DNA from: Tsukamurella tyrosinosolvens
GTDB lineage: Bacteria; Actinomycetota; Actinomycetes; Mycobacteriales; Mycobacteriaceae
DNA length: 64,000 nt
Direction of reading: 5' to 3'
Assembly: GCF_900104775.1 (NCBI RefSeq)
Contig: NZ_FNSA01000003.1
Coordinates: 4,526,001 to 4,590,000 of the forward strand
Within the stretch, counting starts at the first letter, position 1; every line of letters starts with the position of its first letter. The position numbers were made by a program, and so were the translations under genes. The notes under the pieces are model-generated. The model did not search any database and had not been told where the DNA came from. It was given only the letters and a program-made list of their open reading frames with translations. Below, piece after piece: positions 56,692 to 64,000 of the stretch.

Positions 56692-57909
56692 ATGCCCACC
56701 GCCGTCTTCACCCCGCGTTCCGCCGACACCTGGGCGGATCCGTTCCCCCTGTACCGCCACCTGCGCGCCGGTGACGCGGTACACCGGGCCGAGCCGCTCG
56801 ACGGGGAGGAGCTCGAGTACTACGTCCTGCCCCGGCACGCCGACGTGTGGCGCGCGCTGCGGGAGCCCGGCGACTTCTCGTCCGCGCAGGGGCTCACGCT
56901 GCACTACGGCGAGTTGGAGAAGATCGGCCTGCAGGAGAACCCGCCGATGGTGATGCAGGATCCGCCGGTGCACACGGAGTTCCGCCGCCTCGTCGCGCGC
57001 GGCTTCACCCCGCGACAGGTCGCGGCGATCGAACCCGACGTCCGCGCCTTCGTCGTCGAACGGGTCGAGCGCCTGCGCGCCCAGGGCGGCGGCGACATCG
57101 TGCAGGAACTGTTCAAGCCGCTCCCGTCCATGGTCGTCGCGCACTACCTCGGCGTCCCCGCCGCGGACCGCGGGCGGTTCGACGGCTGGACCGAGAGCAT
57201 CGTCGCCGCGAACTCCGGCGGCGGCGACCTCGCCTCGGTCGTCGCCTCCGCGGCCGACGCGGTCGGCGAGTTGATGGCCTACTTCGCGGCGCTGATCGAG
57301 CGTCGGCGCACTGAGCCCGAGGACGACGTGGTCTCGCACCTGGTCGCAGCCGGCGTCGGCGCGGACGGGGATCCGGCGGGCGTCGTCTCGATCCTCGGCT
57401 TCACGTTCACCATGGTGGCCGGCGGCAACGACACCACGACGGGCCTGCTCGGCGGCGCCGCCCAGCTCCTGCACCGGCACCCCGATCAGCGGCGGCTCCT
57501 CGCCGACGACCCGGCGCTGATCCCCGGCGCCGTCGAGGAGTTCCTCCGGCTCACGTCGCCGGTGCAGGGGCTCGGGCGCACCACCACCCGCCCGGTGGAC
57601 GTCGACGGAACCACGATCCCCGCCGACCGGCGCGTGCTCCTGCTCTACGGCTCGGCGAACCGCGACGAGCGGGTCTTCGGCGACGACGCCGACGAGCTCG
57701 ACGTCACACGGAACCCGCGCAACATCCTCACCTTCGCGCAGGGGGCGCACCACTGCCTCGGCGCGGCCGCCGCGCGGATGCAGTCGCGCGTCGCCCTCGA
57801 GGAGCTGCTCGCCCGCATCCCGGAATTCGCCGTCGATCTCGACGGGGTGCGCTGGGCGCCGGGCGCGTACGTGCGCCGCCCGACGACGGTGCCGATCTCC
57901 GTAGGATGA
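56692..57909 (+). CDS. Cytochrome P450
   Basis: This 405-residue soluble bacterial P450 has the I-helix oxygen-activation motif [14 protein letters not shown]-helix EEFLRL (ExxR), and heme loop [15 protein letters not shown] with the Cys ligand. The region [20 protein letters not shown] is also typical. It does not look like CYP125 or CYP142, the known cholesterol C26 hydroxylases, so its substrate is open; its position between hsaG and SDR genes suggests a steroid or terpenoid. It is followed by an overlapping TetR gene, and a ferredoxin partner may be the one at 54.3 kb. Confidence 0.92.
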   Translation: MPTAVFTPRSADTWADPFPLYRHLRAGDAVHRAEPLDGEELEYYVLPRHADVWRALREPGDFSSAQGLTLHYGELEKIGLQENPPMVMQDPPVHTEFRRLVARGFTPRQVAAIEPDVRAFVVERVERLRAQGGGDIVQELFKPLPSMVVAHYLGVPAADRGRFDGWTESIVAANSGGGDLASVVASAADAVGELMAYFAALIERRRTEPEDDVVSHLVAAGVGADGDPAGVVSILGFTFTMVAGGNDTTTGLLGGAAQLLHRHPDQRRLLADDPALIPGAVEEFLRLTSPVQGLGRTTTRPVDVDGTTIPADRRVLLLYGSANRDERVFGDDADELDVTRNPRNILTFAQGAHHCLGAAAARMQSRVALEELLARIPEFAVDLDGVRWAPGAYVRRPTTVPISVG

Positions 57910-58484
57910 CCGCCATGACCTCCGCCGCGCCGAACAGCTGGGCCGCAGCCGCCCGGTCCGGGGCTGCGGAGCGCATCCTGGACGCCGCGGCCGCGCTCTT
58001 CGCCGAGCACGGCGTCGCCGCGGTGGGCATGGACGACATCGCGCGGGCCGCGGGCTGCTCCCGGGCCACGCTCTACCGGTACTTCGCGAACCGCGAGCTC
58101 CTGCGGTCCGCGTACGTGCTCCGTGAGATGTCCCGGGCCCTCGACCACCTCGCGTCGACCGAGCCGCCGTCGGGATCCGCCCCGGAGCGGCTCGTGGCCG
58201 TCATCGAGGCGGCGGTGGGCTACGTGCGGGACCGGCCGGAGTTGCTCGCGTGGTTCGCCTCGGAGGACTTCGCCGTGGGCCCGGTCCTCGCCGAGCACGC
58301 GGGCGCGCTCGCCGCGGCGGCGTCGGGCTCCCGCGTCGCGACCGACCTTCCTGAGCTCGCCGATCCGCAGGTCTTCGATTGGGTCGTGCGGGTCATCGTC
58401 GGGCTCCTGGGGCACCCCGGCGCGAGCGCCGCGTACGAGCACGAGCTCCTCGTCCGGTTCGTCGGTCCGATCGTCGACGGATAG
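57906..58484 (+). CDS. TetR-family regulator, coupled to the P450
   Basis: This 192-residue TetR protein has the N-terminal HTH ILDAAAALFAEHGVAAVGMD followed by DIARAAGCSRATLYRYFANR. The C-terminal ligand domain is short and alanine-rich. The ATG overlaps the P450 stop (ATGA), so regulator and enzyme are made together, suggesting self-limiting control of the P450 by its substrate or product. The operator is not identified. Confidence 0.87.
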   Translation: MTAMTSAAPNSWAAAARSGAAERILDAAAALFAEHGVAAVGMDDIARAAGCSRATLYRYFANRELLRSAYVLREMSRALDHLASTEPPSGSAPERLVAVIEAAVGYVRDRPELLAWFASEDFAVGPVLAEHAGALAAAASGSRVATDLPELADPQVFDWVVRVIVGLLGHPGASAAYEHELLVRFVGPIVDG

Positions 58485-58520
58485 CCGCTCGGCGGGGCCC
58501 GAGACTGGCACACTGGGCGC

Positions 58521-59276
58521 ATGTGTCCCGCTGAGCGGAACGACGGTGCCACCGTCGACCGGATCTCCGCCCTGCTGTCGGCCTACCGTCCCGGCGACGG
58601 CGGGCTCGGGGTGTCCGAGCTGGCGCGGCGTACGGACCTGCCCAAGTCGACGGTGCACCGCCTCACCGGACACCTCGTGGCCGCCGGGCTACTCGAGCGG
58701 TCGGGGACCGGCCTGCGGCTGGGTGTGCGACTGTTCGAGATCGGTCAACTCGCCACGGGCCACCGCGATCTCGTCGACGCCGCGCGGCCGGTGCTCGCCG
58801 ACCTCCGCTCCGCGACCCGCAACACCGTCCACCTCGCACGACTGGAGGGCACGGAGGTCGTCTACTTCGAGGTCCTGCCGGGCCCGGACGCGCCGGATCT
58901 GCCGTCCCGCGTGGGCGGCCGCATGCCCGCGCACGCCACCGGTGTGGGCAAGGCGATCCTCGCGTTCGCCGACGATGCCGTCGTCGACGGCGTGGTCGCT
59001 GCGGGCCTGCCGCGGGTGAGCCTCCGCACCATCACCTCGCCCGTGATCCTGCGCCGGCAGCTGCAGCGGATCCGCGACGAGGGCGTGGCGTACGAGCGGG
59101 AGGAGTCCGGCACCGGCACCGTCTGCGTGGCCTGCCCCATCCTCGACGCCGACGGTGCGCCCGTCGCCGCGATCTCCGTGGCGGGCTGGAGCAATCGCAT
59201 GCGCCCGGAGCGCGTCGGCCCCGCCGTCCGCGCCGCCGCCCTCACCCTCTCCCGCGTCGCGGGAGCGCGCGACTAG
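58521..59276 (+). CDS. IclR-family transcriptional regulator
   Basis: This 251-residue regulator has an N-terminal winged helix (LGVSELARRTDLPKSTVHRL, TGHLVAAGLLER) and a C-terminal IclR effector domain (GRMPAHATGVGKAILAFADD, then VAYEREESGTGTVCVACPIL). An exact inverted copy of the hsaG/P450-gap palindrome lies across its first seven codons, so it probably represses itself and regulates hsaGF and/or the P450. The convergent oxidoreductase overlaps its last 4 bp. Confidence 0.9.
   Translation: MCPAERNDGATVDRISALLSAYRPGDGGLGVSELARRTDLPKSTVHRLTGHLVAAGLLERSGTGLRLGVRLFEIGQLATGHRDLVDAARPVLADLRSATRNTVHLARLEGTEVVYFEVLPGPDAPDLPSRVGGRMPAHATGVGKAILAFADDAVVDGVVAAGLPRVSLRTITSPVILRRQLQRIRDEGVAYEREESGTGTVCVACPILDADGAPVAAISVAGWSNRMRPERVGPAVRAAALTLSRVAGARD
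58525..58541. promoter_or_regulatory. IclR-like operator, copy 2 (over the iclR start)
   Basis: GTCCCGCTGAGCGGAAC is the exact reverse complement of the palindrome at 56583-56599. It lies within the first codons of the iclR gene, 4 bp after its A of ATG, suggesting a roadblock or autoregulatory site. Confidence 0.65.
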
Positions 59277-60253
59277 GCCCCGTCCACGTCGACGACGACC
59301 TTGCCGAGAACGCCGCCCTCCTCCAACCGGCGATGCGCACCGGCGGCATCCGCGAGCGGGTACGTCGCGTGGAGGACCGGTCGCAGTGCTCCGCCGTCGA
59401 CCATCCGCGTGAGCTCCGCGAGGAGGGCCGGGTCGGGCGCGCCACGGAAGAAGCGGATTCGGCGGGCACCGTGGATCGCCGACGCGGCGATCGTCCCCAG
59501 GCTCCGAACCGTGCGATCGGTATCGAACCGCACCGCCACCATGCGTCCGCCCGGCGCGAGCAATCGCCGGAAATCGCGCAGATCGGTGCCGACGGTGTCG
59601 ATCACGACGTCGAACGTGCCGAGGTCGTCGGGCCCGGTCCGCCGGTAGTCGACGGCCAGATCGGCACCGAGACCGGACACGAAGTCCAGGGCGCCCGCGC
59701 CGGCGAGCCCCGTCACCGGGCCCGCACCGAGCGCCTTCGCGACCTGGACGACCGCACTGCCGACCCCGCCGGCCGCGCCACGCACCAATACGCTCTCGCC
59801 CGGGCGCAGGCCCGCCTCGCGACGCAGGGCGAGCAGCGCCGTGAGCCCGCCCACCGGGAGGGTCACTGCTTCGACGGGCGACAACGACCGCGGTGCGGCG
59901 GCGATCTGATCGGGCCGGACGGCAACGTAGTCGGCCAGGCTGCGCAGCGCCTGCCCCGACGCATCGGGCTTCTCGCTCAGCAGGCCCCACACCTGATCGC
60001 CCACAGCATGTCCGGACGTCGCGGGGCCGGCCGCGGCGACCTCGCCGACGAAGTCCAGCCCGGTGCGCCGGGGGAACGGCCCGCGCATCAGCCACGACGG
60101 CAGGCCGCCCGAGCGGACGATGAGCTCGCCACCGTTCACCGAGACGGCGCGCACGCGCACCAGCAGCTCGTCGTCACCGATCGCGGGGATCGGCGCCCTT
60201 CCCTCGTAGAGCACCTCGGGCGGACCGTAGCGATCGAACAGGGCAGCACGCAT
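59273..60253 (-). CDS. Zinc-independent quinone oxidoreductase (MDR superfamily)
   Basis: This roughly 326-residue NADPH-dependent reductase has the QOR-type opening MRAALFDRYGPPEVLYEGR, the TGLDFVGEVAAAGPATSGHA segment, cofactor motif VLVRGAAGGVGSAVVQVAKA and a C-terminal RRLEEGGVLGKVVVDVDG. No structural-zinc Cys cluster is present. ATG 60253 is preferred by similarity; ATG 60274 is an alternative but would place an 11-bp palindrome over the start codon. It is divergent from a TetR gene that probably controls it. Confidence 0.85.
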   Translation of the reverse strand: MRAALFDRYGPPEVLYEGRAPIPAIGDDELLVRVRAVSVNGGELIVRSGGLPSWLMRGPFPRRTGLDFVGEVAAAGPATSGHAVGDQVWGLLSEKPDASGQALRSLADYVAVRPDQIAAAPRSLSPVEAVTLPVGGLTALLALRREAGLRPGESVLVRGAAGGVGSAVVQVAKALGAGPVTGLAGAGALDFVSGLGADLAVDYRRTGPDDLGTFDVVIDTVGTDLRDFRRLLAPGGRMVAVRFDTDRTVRSLGTIAASAIHGARRIRFFRGAPDPALLAELTRMVDGGALRPVLHATYPLADAAGAHRRLEEGGVLGKVVVDVDGA

Positions 60254-60273
60254 GGAGGTTTCGTCGTGTGTCA

Positions 60274-60284
60274 TGTCCGGGACA
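60274..60284. promoter_or_regulatory. 11-bp palindrome between oxidoreductase and TetR genes
   Basis: TGTCCGGGACA is a perfect odd palindrome in the 79-bp divergent gap between the quinone oxidoreductase and a TetR gene, the usual arrangement of a TetR operator. Confidence 0.4.
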
Positions 60285-60332
60285 ACCGTCGGCCATCCCG
60301 TGCGGCTTCCGCCCGCCGATAAACTGAGAGAC

Positions 60333-61016
60333 ATGAACGCCGATCGGTCTCATCTCGCCGGGAGCGATCGCATCCTGCGGACCGACGCCCGGCGCAACCG
60401 GGAGCGCATCGTGCGCGCCGCCCGCGAGGTGTTCACGGCCCGCGGCATCGACGCCCCGCTCGCCGCGGTCGCGCGGCGCGCCGGAGTCGGCGTCGCGACC
60501 CTGCACCGCAGGTTCCCCACGCGCGACCACCTCGTGGCAGAGGCCTTCGGTGAGCAGTTCGGCGCCTGTACGCACGCGCTCGAGAAGGCGATCGACGATC
60601 CCGACCCGTGGCGCGGCCTGAGCGCTCTGGTGCACACGGTCTTCGCGCTGCAGGCCGGCGATCGGGGATTCACGCAGGCCTTCCTCGATCGCCATCCCCA
60701 CACCGCGGGCTCCTCGAAGCTCGACGAGGCCGAGCGCGCCCTGAGAGCGCTCGTCGACCGATGCCGCGACGCAGGAGTGGTGCGACGGGACGTCACCGCG
60801 GCCGACGTCACCCTCGCGTTCCTGGCGAACGCCGGTCTCGTGGCCCGGGGCTCCGTACCTCGGTCCGCCTCCGCGCGCTTGGCCGGGCAACTCCTGCGCG
60901 CTTTCGCCGTCTCCGACGACTCGCCGCTACCGCCGCCCCCGTCCCTTCCCCTGCGCCCGCTGCTGAGCGAGACGGTCAGAAGTGCAGGGCCAGATCCGGT
61001 TCTCCGGCGCCGGTGA
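60333..61016 (+). CDS. TetR-family regulator, divergent to quinone oxidoreductase
   Basis: This 227-residue TetR protein has the HTH RIVRAAREVFTARGIDAPLA followed by AVARRAGVGVATLHRRFPTR. The start ATG 60333 lies 14 bp after GATAAACT, so the message may be near-leaderless; an in-frame ATG at 60252 would run through the divergent promoter. Its 3' end overlaps the convergent NTF2-like gene by 41 bp. Confidence 0.86.
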   Translation: MNADRSHLAGSDRILRTDARRNRERIVRAAREVFTARGIDAPLAAVARRAGVGVATLHRRFPTRDHLVAEAFGEQFGACTHALEKAIDDPDPWRGLSALVHTVFALQAGDRGFTQAFLDRHPHTAGSSKLDEAERALRALVDRCRDAGVVRRDVTAADVTLAFLANAGLVARGSVPRSASARLAGQLLRAFAVSDDSPLPPPPSLPLRPLLSETVRSAGPDPVLRRR

Positions 61017-61662
61017 AGTCGACGACGGCGAGGCCGCGGCGGTCGCCGTCGTAGACGGTGGCCGTCACGGTCCGGCCCGAGGCGAGGACCTTCCCCAGCT
61101 GCAGGCCGCGCAGGTGCAACAGGTCGGCGGCGCGGCGGCGGCCTGCGGCGCCGACGCCGCGCACCCCGCCGAGGAAGCCGATCGCTGCGCGGGCACCGAG
61201 GGTGCGGAACAGCCGCGGCCCGAGAAGAGTCCCTGCGGCGAGCCCACGCGGGCCGGCGAGCAGCAGCGCCGCGATCATGCCGCGCAGCTCCCAATGCGCG
61301 TACAGGCCGGTGATGGCGGCGCCGTCGGGACCGTCGGTCACGTTGTACCGCAGGTGCATCGGGATGTGCAGCGTGACGCCGGTGCTCATCGTCGTGTGCA
61401 CCGTGAGGTCGCGGATCATGAGGCCGGTGCCCTCGCCCGGGACGATCAGGTCGTGCTCCACCTCGAAGACGATCCGGTTGGGCGCGATGAACATGTCGTA
61501 GAACCGCGCGATCGCGGCCGGGTCCGTCTGCGGCGGCGGTCCCACCGGGTCGTGGACGGCACCATCGCGGGCGAACAGCGCTGTCCAGGCGTCCTTGTCG
61601 TGCGCGGCTACCGCGGCGGGGGACGCCTCCACCACCCGCCGGATCGCTTCCGTGCCGGGCAT
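60976..61662 (-). CDS. SnoaL/ketosteroid-isomerase-like (NTF2-fold) protein with extra C-terminal region
   Basis: The first 125 residues form an NTF2-like module: IRRVVEASPAAVAAHDKDAW, LFARDGAVHDPVGPPPQTDP, and VHTTMSTGVTLHIPMHLRY. This matches ketosteroid-isomerase-type proteins of steroid loci. Residues from about 125 to 228 form a hydrophobic and then arginine-rich tail not needed by the fold and of unknown role. The ATG abuts the SDR stop directly, so it is co-transcribed with two upstream SDR genes. Confidence 0.8.
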   Translation of the reverse strand: MPGTEAIRRVVEASPAAVAAHDKDAWTALFARDGAVHDPVGPPPQTDPAAIARFYDMFIAPNRIVFEVEHDLIVPGEGTGLMIRDLTVHTTMSTGVTLHIPMHLRYNVTDGPDGAAITGLYAHWELRGMIAALLLAGPRGLAAGTLLGPRLFRTLGARAAIGFLGGVRGVGAAGRRRAADLLHLRGLQLGKVLASGRTVTATVYDGDRRGLAVVDFTGAGEPDLALHF

Positions 61663-62424
61663 CTACAGCTTCAGCGCGTGCGTCGCGGTGGCGCCGCCGT
61701 CGGCCACGAACTCGGCGCCGGTGCTGTAGCTCGCCTCATCGGACGCGACGAAGAGCACCAGTGCCGCGATCTCGTCGGCGCTGCCCTGCCGCCCGATCGG
61801 CAGGCGTTGCTTGAGCCAGTCGGTGGGCGGCTCGTTCCCGCCGAGTGCATCCGCCACCATCGCGGTGTCGATCATGCCCGGGTGCACCGAGTTGACGCGG
61901 ATGCCGTACTGCCCCAGCTCCATCGCCGCGGACTTGGTCATCCCGCGGATGGCGAACTTACTGGCGGTGTAGGCGGTCAGGTACGGCATGCCGCCCAGGC
62001 CCTCCACGGAGGAGGTGTTGACGATCGACCCGCCGCCCGCGGCCTTCATCGGCTCGACCACGGCGCGCATGCCGAGGAAGCAGCCGAACTGGTTGATCCG
62101 GATCACCCGCTCGTAGTCGGCGAGGGCGGTCTGCTCGAGCGCCGAGAAGAAGAGCACGCCCGCGTTGTTGACGAGGACGTCGAGCCCTCCGAAACCGTCC
62201 TGCACCGCGGCGACCGCGGCGGCCCAGTCGTCCTCGCTCGTCACGTCGAGGTGCCGGTACACCGCGGCGTCCCCGAGCTCGGCGGCGAGCGCCTCGCCCT
62301 GCTCGTCGAGGACGTCGCCGAGCAGCACCTGCGCGCCCTCCGCGACGAAGCGCCGCGCGACCGCGGCGCCCTGCCCGCGTGCGGCGCCCGTGACCAGCGC
62401 CCGCTTCCCCTGCAGTCGTGCCAT
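61663..62424 (-). CDS. SDR, 3-alpha(20-beta)-hydroxysteroid-dehydrogenase-like
   Basis: This 253-residue classical SDR has cofactor motif VTGAARGQGAAVARRF, NNAG, catalytic NTSSVEGLGGMPYLTAYTAS (Ser, Tyr) with K, and VNSVHPGMIDTAMV. The pattern resembles the Rv2002/FabG3 20-beta-hydroxysteroid dehydrogenase group. It is the second of three leftward genes (SDR-SDR-NTF2-like). A steroid alcohol is the likely substrate from context; exact position specificity is not deducible. Confidence 0.87.
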   Translation of the reverse strand: MARLQGKRALVTGAARGQGAAVARRFVAEGAQVLLGDVLDEQGEALAAELGDAAVYRHLDVTSEDDWAAAVAAVQDGFGGLDVLVNNAGVLFFSALEQTALADYERVIRINQFGCFLGMRAVVEPMKAAGGGSIVNTSSVEGLGGMPYLTAYTASKFAIRGMTKSAAMELGQYGIRVNSVHPGMIDTAMVADALGGNEPPTDWLKQRLPIGRQGSADEIAALVLFVASDEASYSTGAEFVADGGATATHALKL

Positions 62425-62433
62425 GCGAAACTC

Positions 62434-63324
62434 CTAGCCTTCCAACTGTGCTGCGACGAACATGCGGTCGTCGCGGTCCGCGAAGTAGCCCCCAACAGCG
62501 GAGGCGAGGCCGGCCTCGTCCCACTGGCCGCCGTCGGCGTCGAAGCGGGCCTCCAGGCTCGGCGGCGCCATCAGCGCGACCATGCCGCCGTGCACCACGA
62601 AGACCTGCCCGTTCACGCGTTCGGCCTCGGGCCCCGCGAGGAACCGCACGAAGCGCGCGACGTGGTCGACGGACAGCGGGTCGACGGCACCATCGGGGGC
62701 GTCGCCGAAGACGCCCTCCGTCATGGCGGTCCGGGCGCGGGGGCAGATGGCGTTGGCGCGGACGCCGTACCGGCCGAGGCCGCGTGCGGTGGCGATGGTG
62801 AGCGCGGCGATGCCGGCCTTCGCGGCGGCGTAGTTGGGCTGCCCGACGGAGCCGAACAGGAACGCCTCCGACGAGGTGTTGATCACGCGGCCGTAGACCT
62901 CGCCGCCCGACGCCTTCGCCGCGTCGCGCCAGTACGCCGACGCATTGCGGGAGAGCAGGAAGTGCCCGCGCAGGTGCACCCGCACGACCGAGTCGAACTC
63001 CTCATCGGTCATCGAGAAGATCATCTTGTCGCGGCAGAAGCCCGCGTTGTTGACCACGATGTGCAGCCCGCCCAGGCCGTCGGCGGCGGCCATCAGCGCG
63101 TCGGCCGTCTCCCGGTCGCCCGAGTCACCGAGCACGAGCTCGGCGCGGCCCCCGTCGGACCGGATCTGCGCGACGACCTCCTCGGCCGCCGGCGAGACGT
63201 CGCCCACGACCACGGCGGCGCCGCCACGGGCGAGCGCCAGCGCCTCGGCGCGACCCAGGCCGGCCCCCGCACCGGTCACGATCGCCACCTTGCCGTCCAG
63301 GTTCGCCACCTCTGCCTGCGTCAT
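62434..63324 (-). CDS. SDR, Hsd4A/Rv3502c-like steroid-CoA dehydrogenase
   Basis: This 296-residue SDR has VTGAGAGLGRAEALALARGG, VNNAGFCRDKMIFSMTDEEF, catalytic Ser/Tyr in NTSSEAFLFGSVGQPNYAAA with Lys, and NAICPRARTAMTEGVFGDAP, typical of the Hsd4A/Rv3502c branch. Hsd4A acts as a 17-beta-hydroxysteroid and beta-hydroxyacyl-CoA dehydrogenase. It is divergent from fadE26, near Rv3502c's neighbour in M. tuberculosis. A core GAACCTGTTC dyad lies 20 bp upstream. Confidence 0.84.
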   Translation of the reverse strand: MTQAEVANLDGKVAIVTGAGAGLGRAEALALARGGAAVVVGDVSPAAEEVVAQIRSDGGRAELVLGDSGDRETADALMAAADGLGGLHIVVNNAGFCRDKMIFSMTDEEFDSVVRVHLRGHFLLSRNASAYWRDAAKASGGEVYGRVINTSSEAFLFGSVGQPNYAAAKAGIAALTIATARGLGRYGVRANAICPRARTAMTEGVFGDAPDGAVDPLSVDHVARFVRFLAGPEAERVNGQVFVVHGGMVALMAPPSLEARFDADGGQWDEAGLASAVGGYFADRDDRMFVAAQLEG

Positions 63325-63343
63325 GTGCCACCCTTCGATGTAA

Positions 63344-63353
63344 GAACCTGTTC
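63344..63353. promoter_or_regulatory. Partial KstR-like dyad before the SDR gene
   Basis: GAACCTGTTC preserves the AACnnGTT core of the KstR site, but the outer T and A of TnnAACnnGTTnnA are lacking. It lies 20 bp upstream of the Hsd4A-like start. Confidence 0.4.
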
Positions 63354-63420
63354 ACTGCGGAGCATGCGCTCCCTCTCCACAGGAAAATACTGCCGAGAGC
63401 GCGGTTTCGTTCCACTTTTC

Positions 63421-63434
63421 TAGAACTTGTTCTA
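63421..63434. promoter_or_regulatory. KstR-type box before fadE26
   Basis: TAGAACTTGTTCTA is a perfect palindromic match to TnnAACnnGTTnnA, 10 bp before the fadE26 ATG. It is the best KstR site in the window. Confidence 0.8.
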
Positions 63435-63444
63435 CAGTGACGCC

Positions 63445-64000
63445 ATGCGGATCGACTATGCGCCGGAACAGCAGGAGCTGCGCGCCGAGCTGCGCGCGTA
63501 CTTCGCCCAGCTGATGACGCCCGAGCGCCGCGAGGCGCTCCTCGGGCCGGGCGGCGAGTACGGCGACGGGGAGGTCTACAAGGAGATCACCCGCACCCTC
63601 GGCAAGGACGGGTGGCTCGCCATCGGCTGGCCCGAGGAGTTCGGCGGCCAGGCCCGGCCCATGCTCGACCAGCTGATCTTCACCGACGAGGCCGCCGTCG
63701 CCGGCGTGCCCGTGCCGTTCCTCACGGTGAACACCGTGGGCCCCGCCATCATGGCCGGCGGCACCGCGGAGCAGAAGGCCGAGCTCCTGCCCGGCATCGC
63801 CGCCGGCGAGACCCACTTCTCCATCGGCTACTCCGAGCCGGAGGCCGGCACCGACCTCGCCGCGCTCCGCACGCGCGCGGTCCGCGACGGTGACGACTTC
63901 GTCATCAACGGCCAGAAGATGTGGACCTCGCTCATCGAGTACGCGGACTACATCTGGCTCGCGGCGCGGACCGATCTCGAGGCGCAGCGGCACCGCGGGG
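63445..64000 (+). CDS. fadE26: Acyl-CoA dehydrogenase FadE26/ChsE4, N-terminal part (runs off window)
   Basis: ChsE4 (FadE26) pairs with ChsE5 (FadE27) as an alpha2-beta2 dehydrogenase of the cholesterol side chain. The 185 residues present are very close to the M. tuberculosis protein: MRIDYAPEQQELRAELRAYF, LMTPERREALLGPGGEYGDG, DGWLAIGWPEEFGGQARPML, and the flavin-site motif HFSIGYSEPEAGTDLAALRT. It is divergent from the Hsd4A-like SDR and preceded by a perfect KstR box. Whether fadE27 follows cannot be seen. Confidence 0.92.
   Translation, partial: MRIDYAPEQQELRAELRAYFAQLMTPERREALLGPGGEYGDGEVYKEITRTLGKDGWLAIGWPEEFGGQARPMLDQLIFTDEAAVAGVPVPFLTVNTVGPAIMAGGTAEQKAELLPGIAAGETHFSIGYSEPEAGTDLAALRTRAVRDGDDFVINGQKMWTSLIEYADYIWLAARTDLEAQRHRG

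Overview
The window looks like chromosomal DNA from a high-GC (about 70%) mycolic-acid actinobacterium of the order Mycobacteriales, plausibly Tsukamurella, Gordonia or a relative. The evidence is an F420-dependent glucose-6-phosphate dehydrogenase (fgd1), PknG with its glnX-glnH partners, a complete mce4 steroid importer and the cholesterol regulator KstR. Genus assignment is inference. No tRNA, rRNA, insertion sequence, integrase or CRISPR array was seen, and no gap between genes exceeds 300 bases.

1-7.6 kb: thiG(partial)-thiS-thiO reads leftward behind a TPP riboswitch, with thiE divergent, then a mutT3-like Nudix gene and the glnX-glnH-pknG operon. 7.7-15.2 kb: a Tat-exported multicopper oxidase, a ferric-siderophore ABC importer with a DtxR/IdeR-type iron box in its divergent promoter, and a membrane adenylate cyclase. 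15.2-20.5 kb: ackA-pta-fgd1 and a SpoIID-domain protein. The order thiG-thiS-thiO/thiE/mutT3/glnX-glnH-pknG/ackA-pta-fgd1 is that of M. tuberculosis Rv0417-Rv0407, with the oxidase, siderophore and cyclase block inserted between pknG and ackA.

20.7-23.7 kb is a two-gene island of about 50% GC. A P-loop ATPase whose first 50 residues resemble the N-terminal domain of translation factor IF2 overlaps by 4 bp a protein ending in a HEPN RNase-type motif (Rx4H). This is the best candidate for an undescribed, possibly antiviral, system.

23.8-42.5 kb is mixed accessory metabolism: an ABC exporter, a VOC/MerR pair, a deaminase with an ankyrin lipoprotein, a hormone-sensitive-lipase-like esterase, a 1302-residue Pls/PosA-type membrane peptide synthetase, an acetyltransferase, an M1 aminopeptidase, a DGPF protein with an ECF42-type sigma factor behind a matching promoter, and dTDP-rhamnose genes rmlC, rmlA and rmlB separated by three unrelated genes.

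42.6-64 kb is a steroid uptake and degradation locus: kstR, yrbE4AB-mce4ABCDEF, a FadE34/ChsE3-type acyl-CoA dehydrogenase, hsaE with a small ferredoxin, convergent hsaG-hsaF, a cytochrome P450 with TetR, an IclR regulator, a quinone oxidoreductase/TetR pair, an NTF2-like protein, two SDRs, and the start of fadE26/chsE4. KstR-type boxes lie before kstR, yrbE4A, hsaE and fadE26. A separate IclR-like operator occurs in two exact inverted copies, one before hsaG/P450 and one over the start of the iclR gene.
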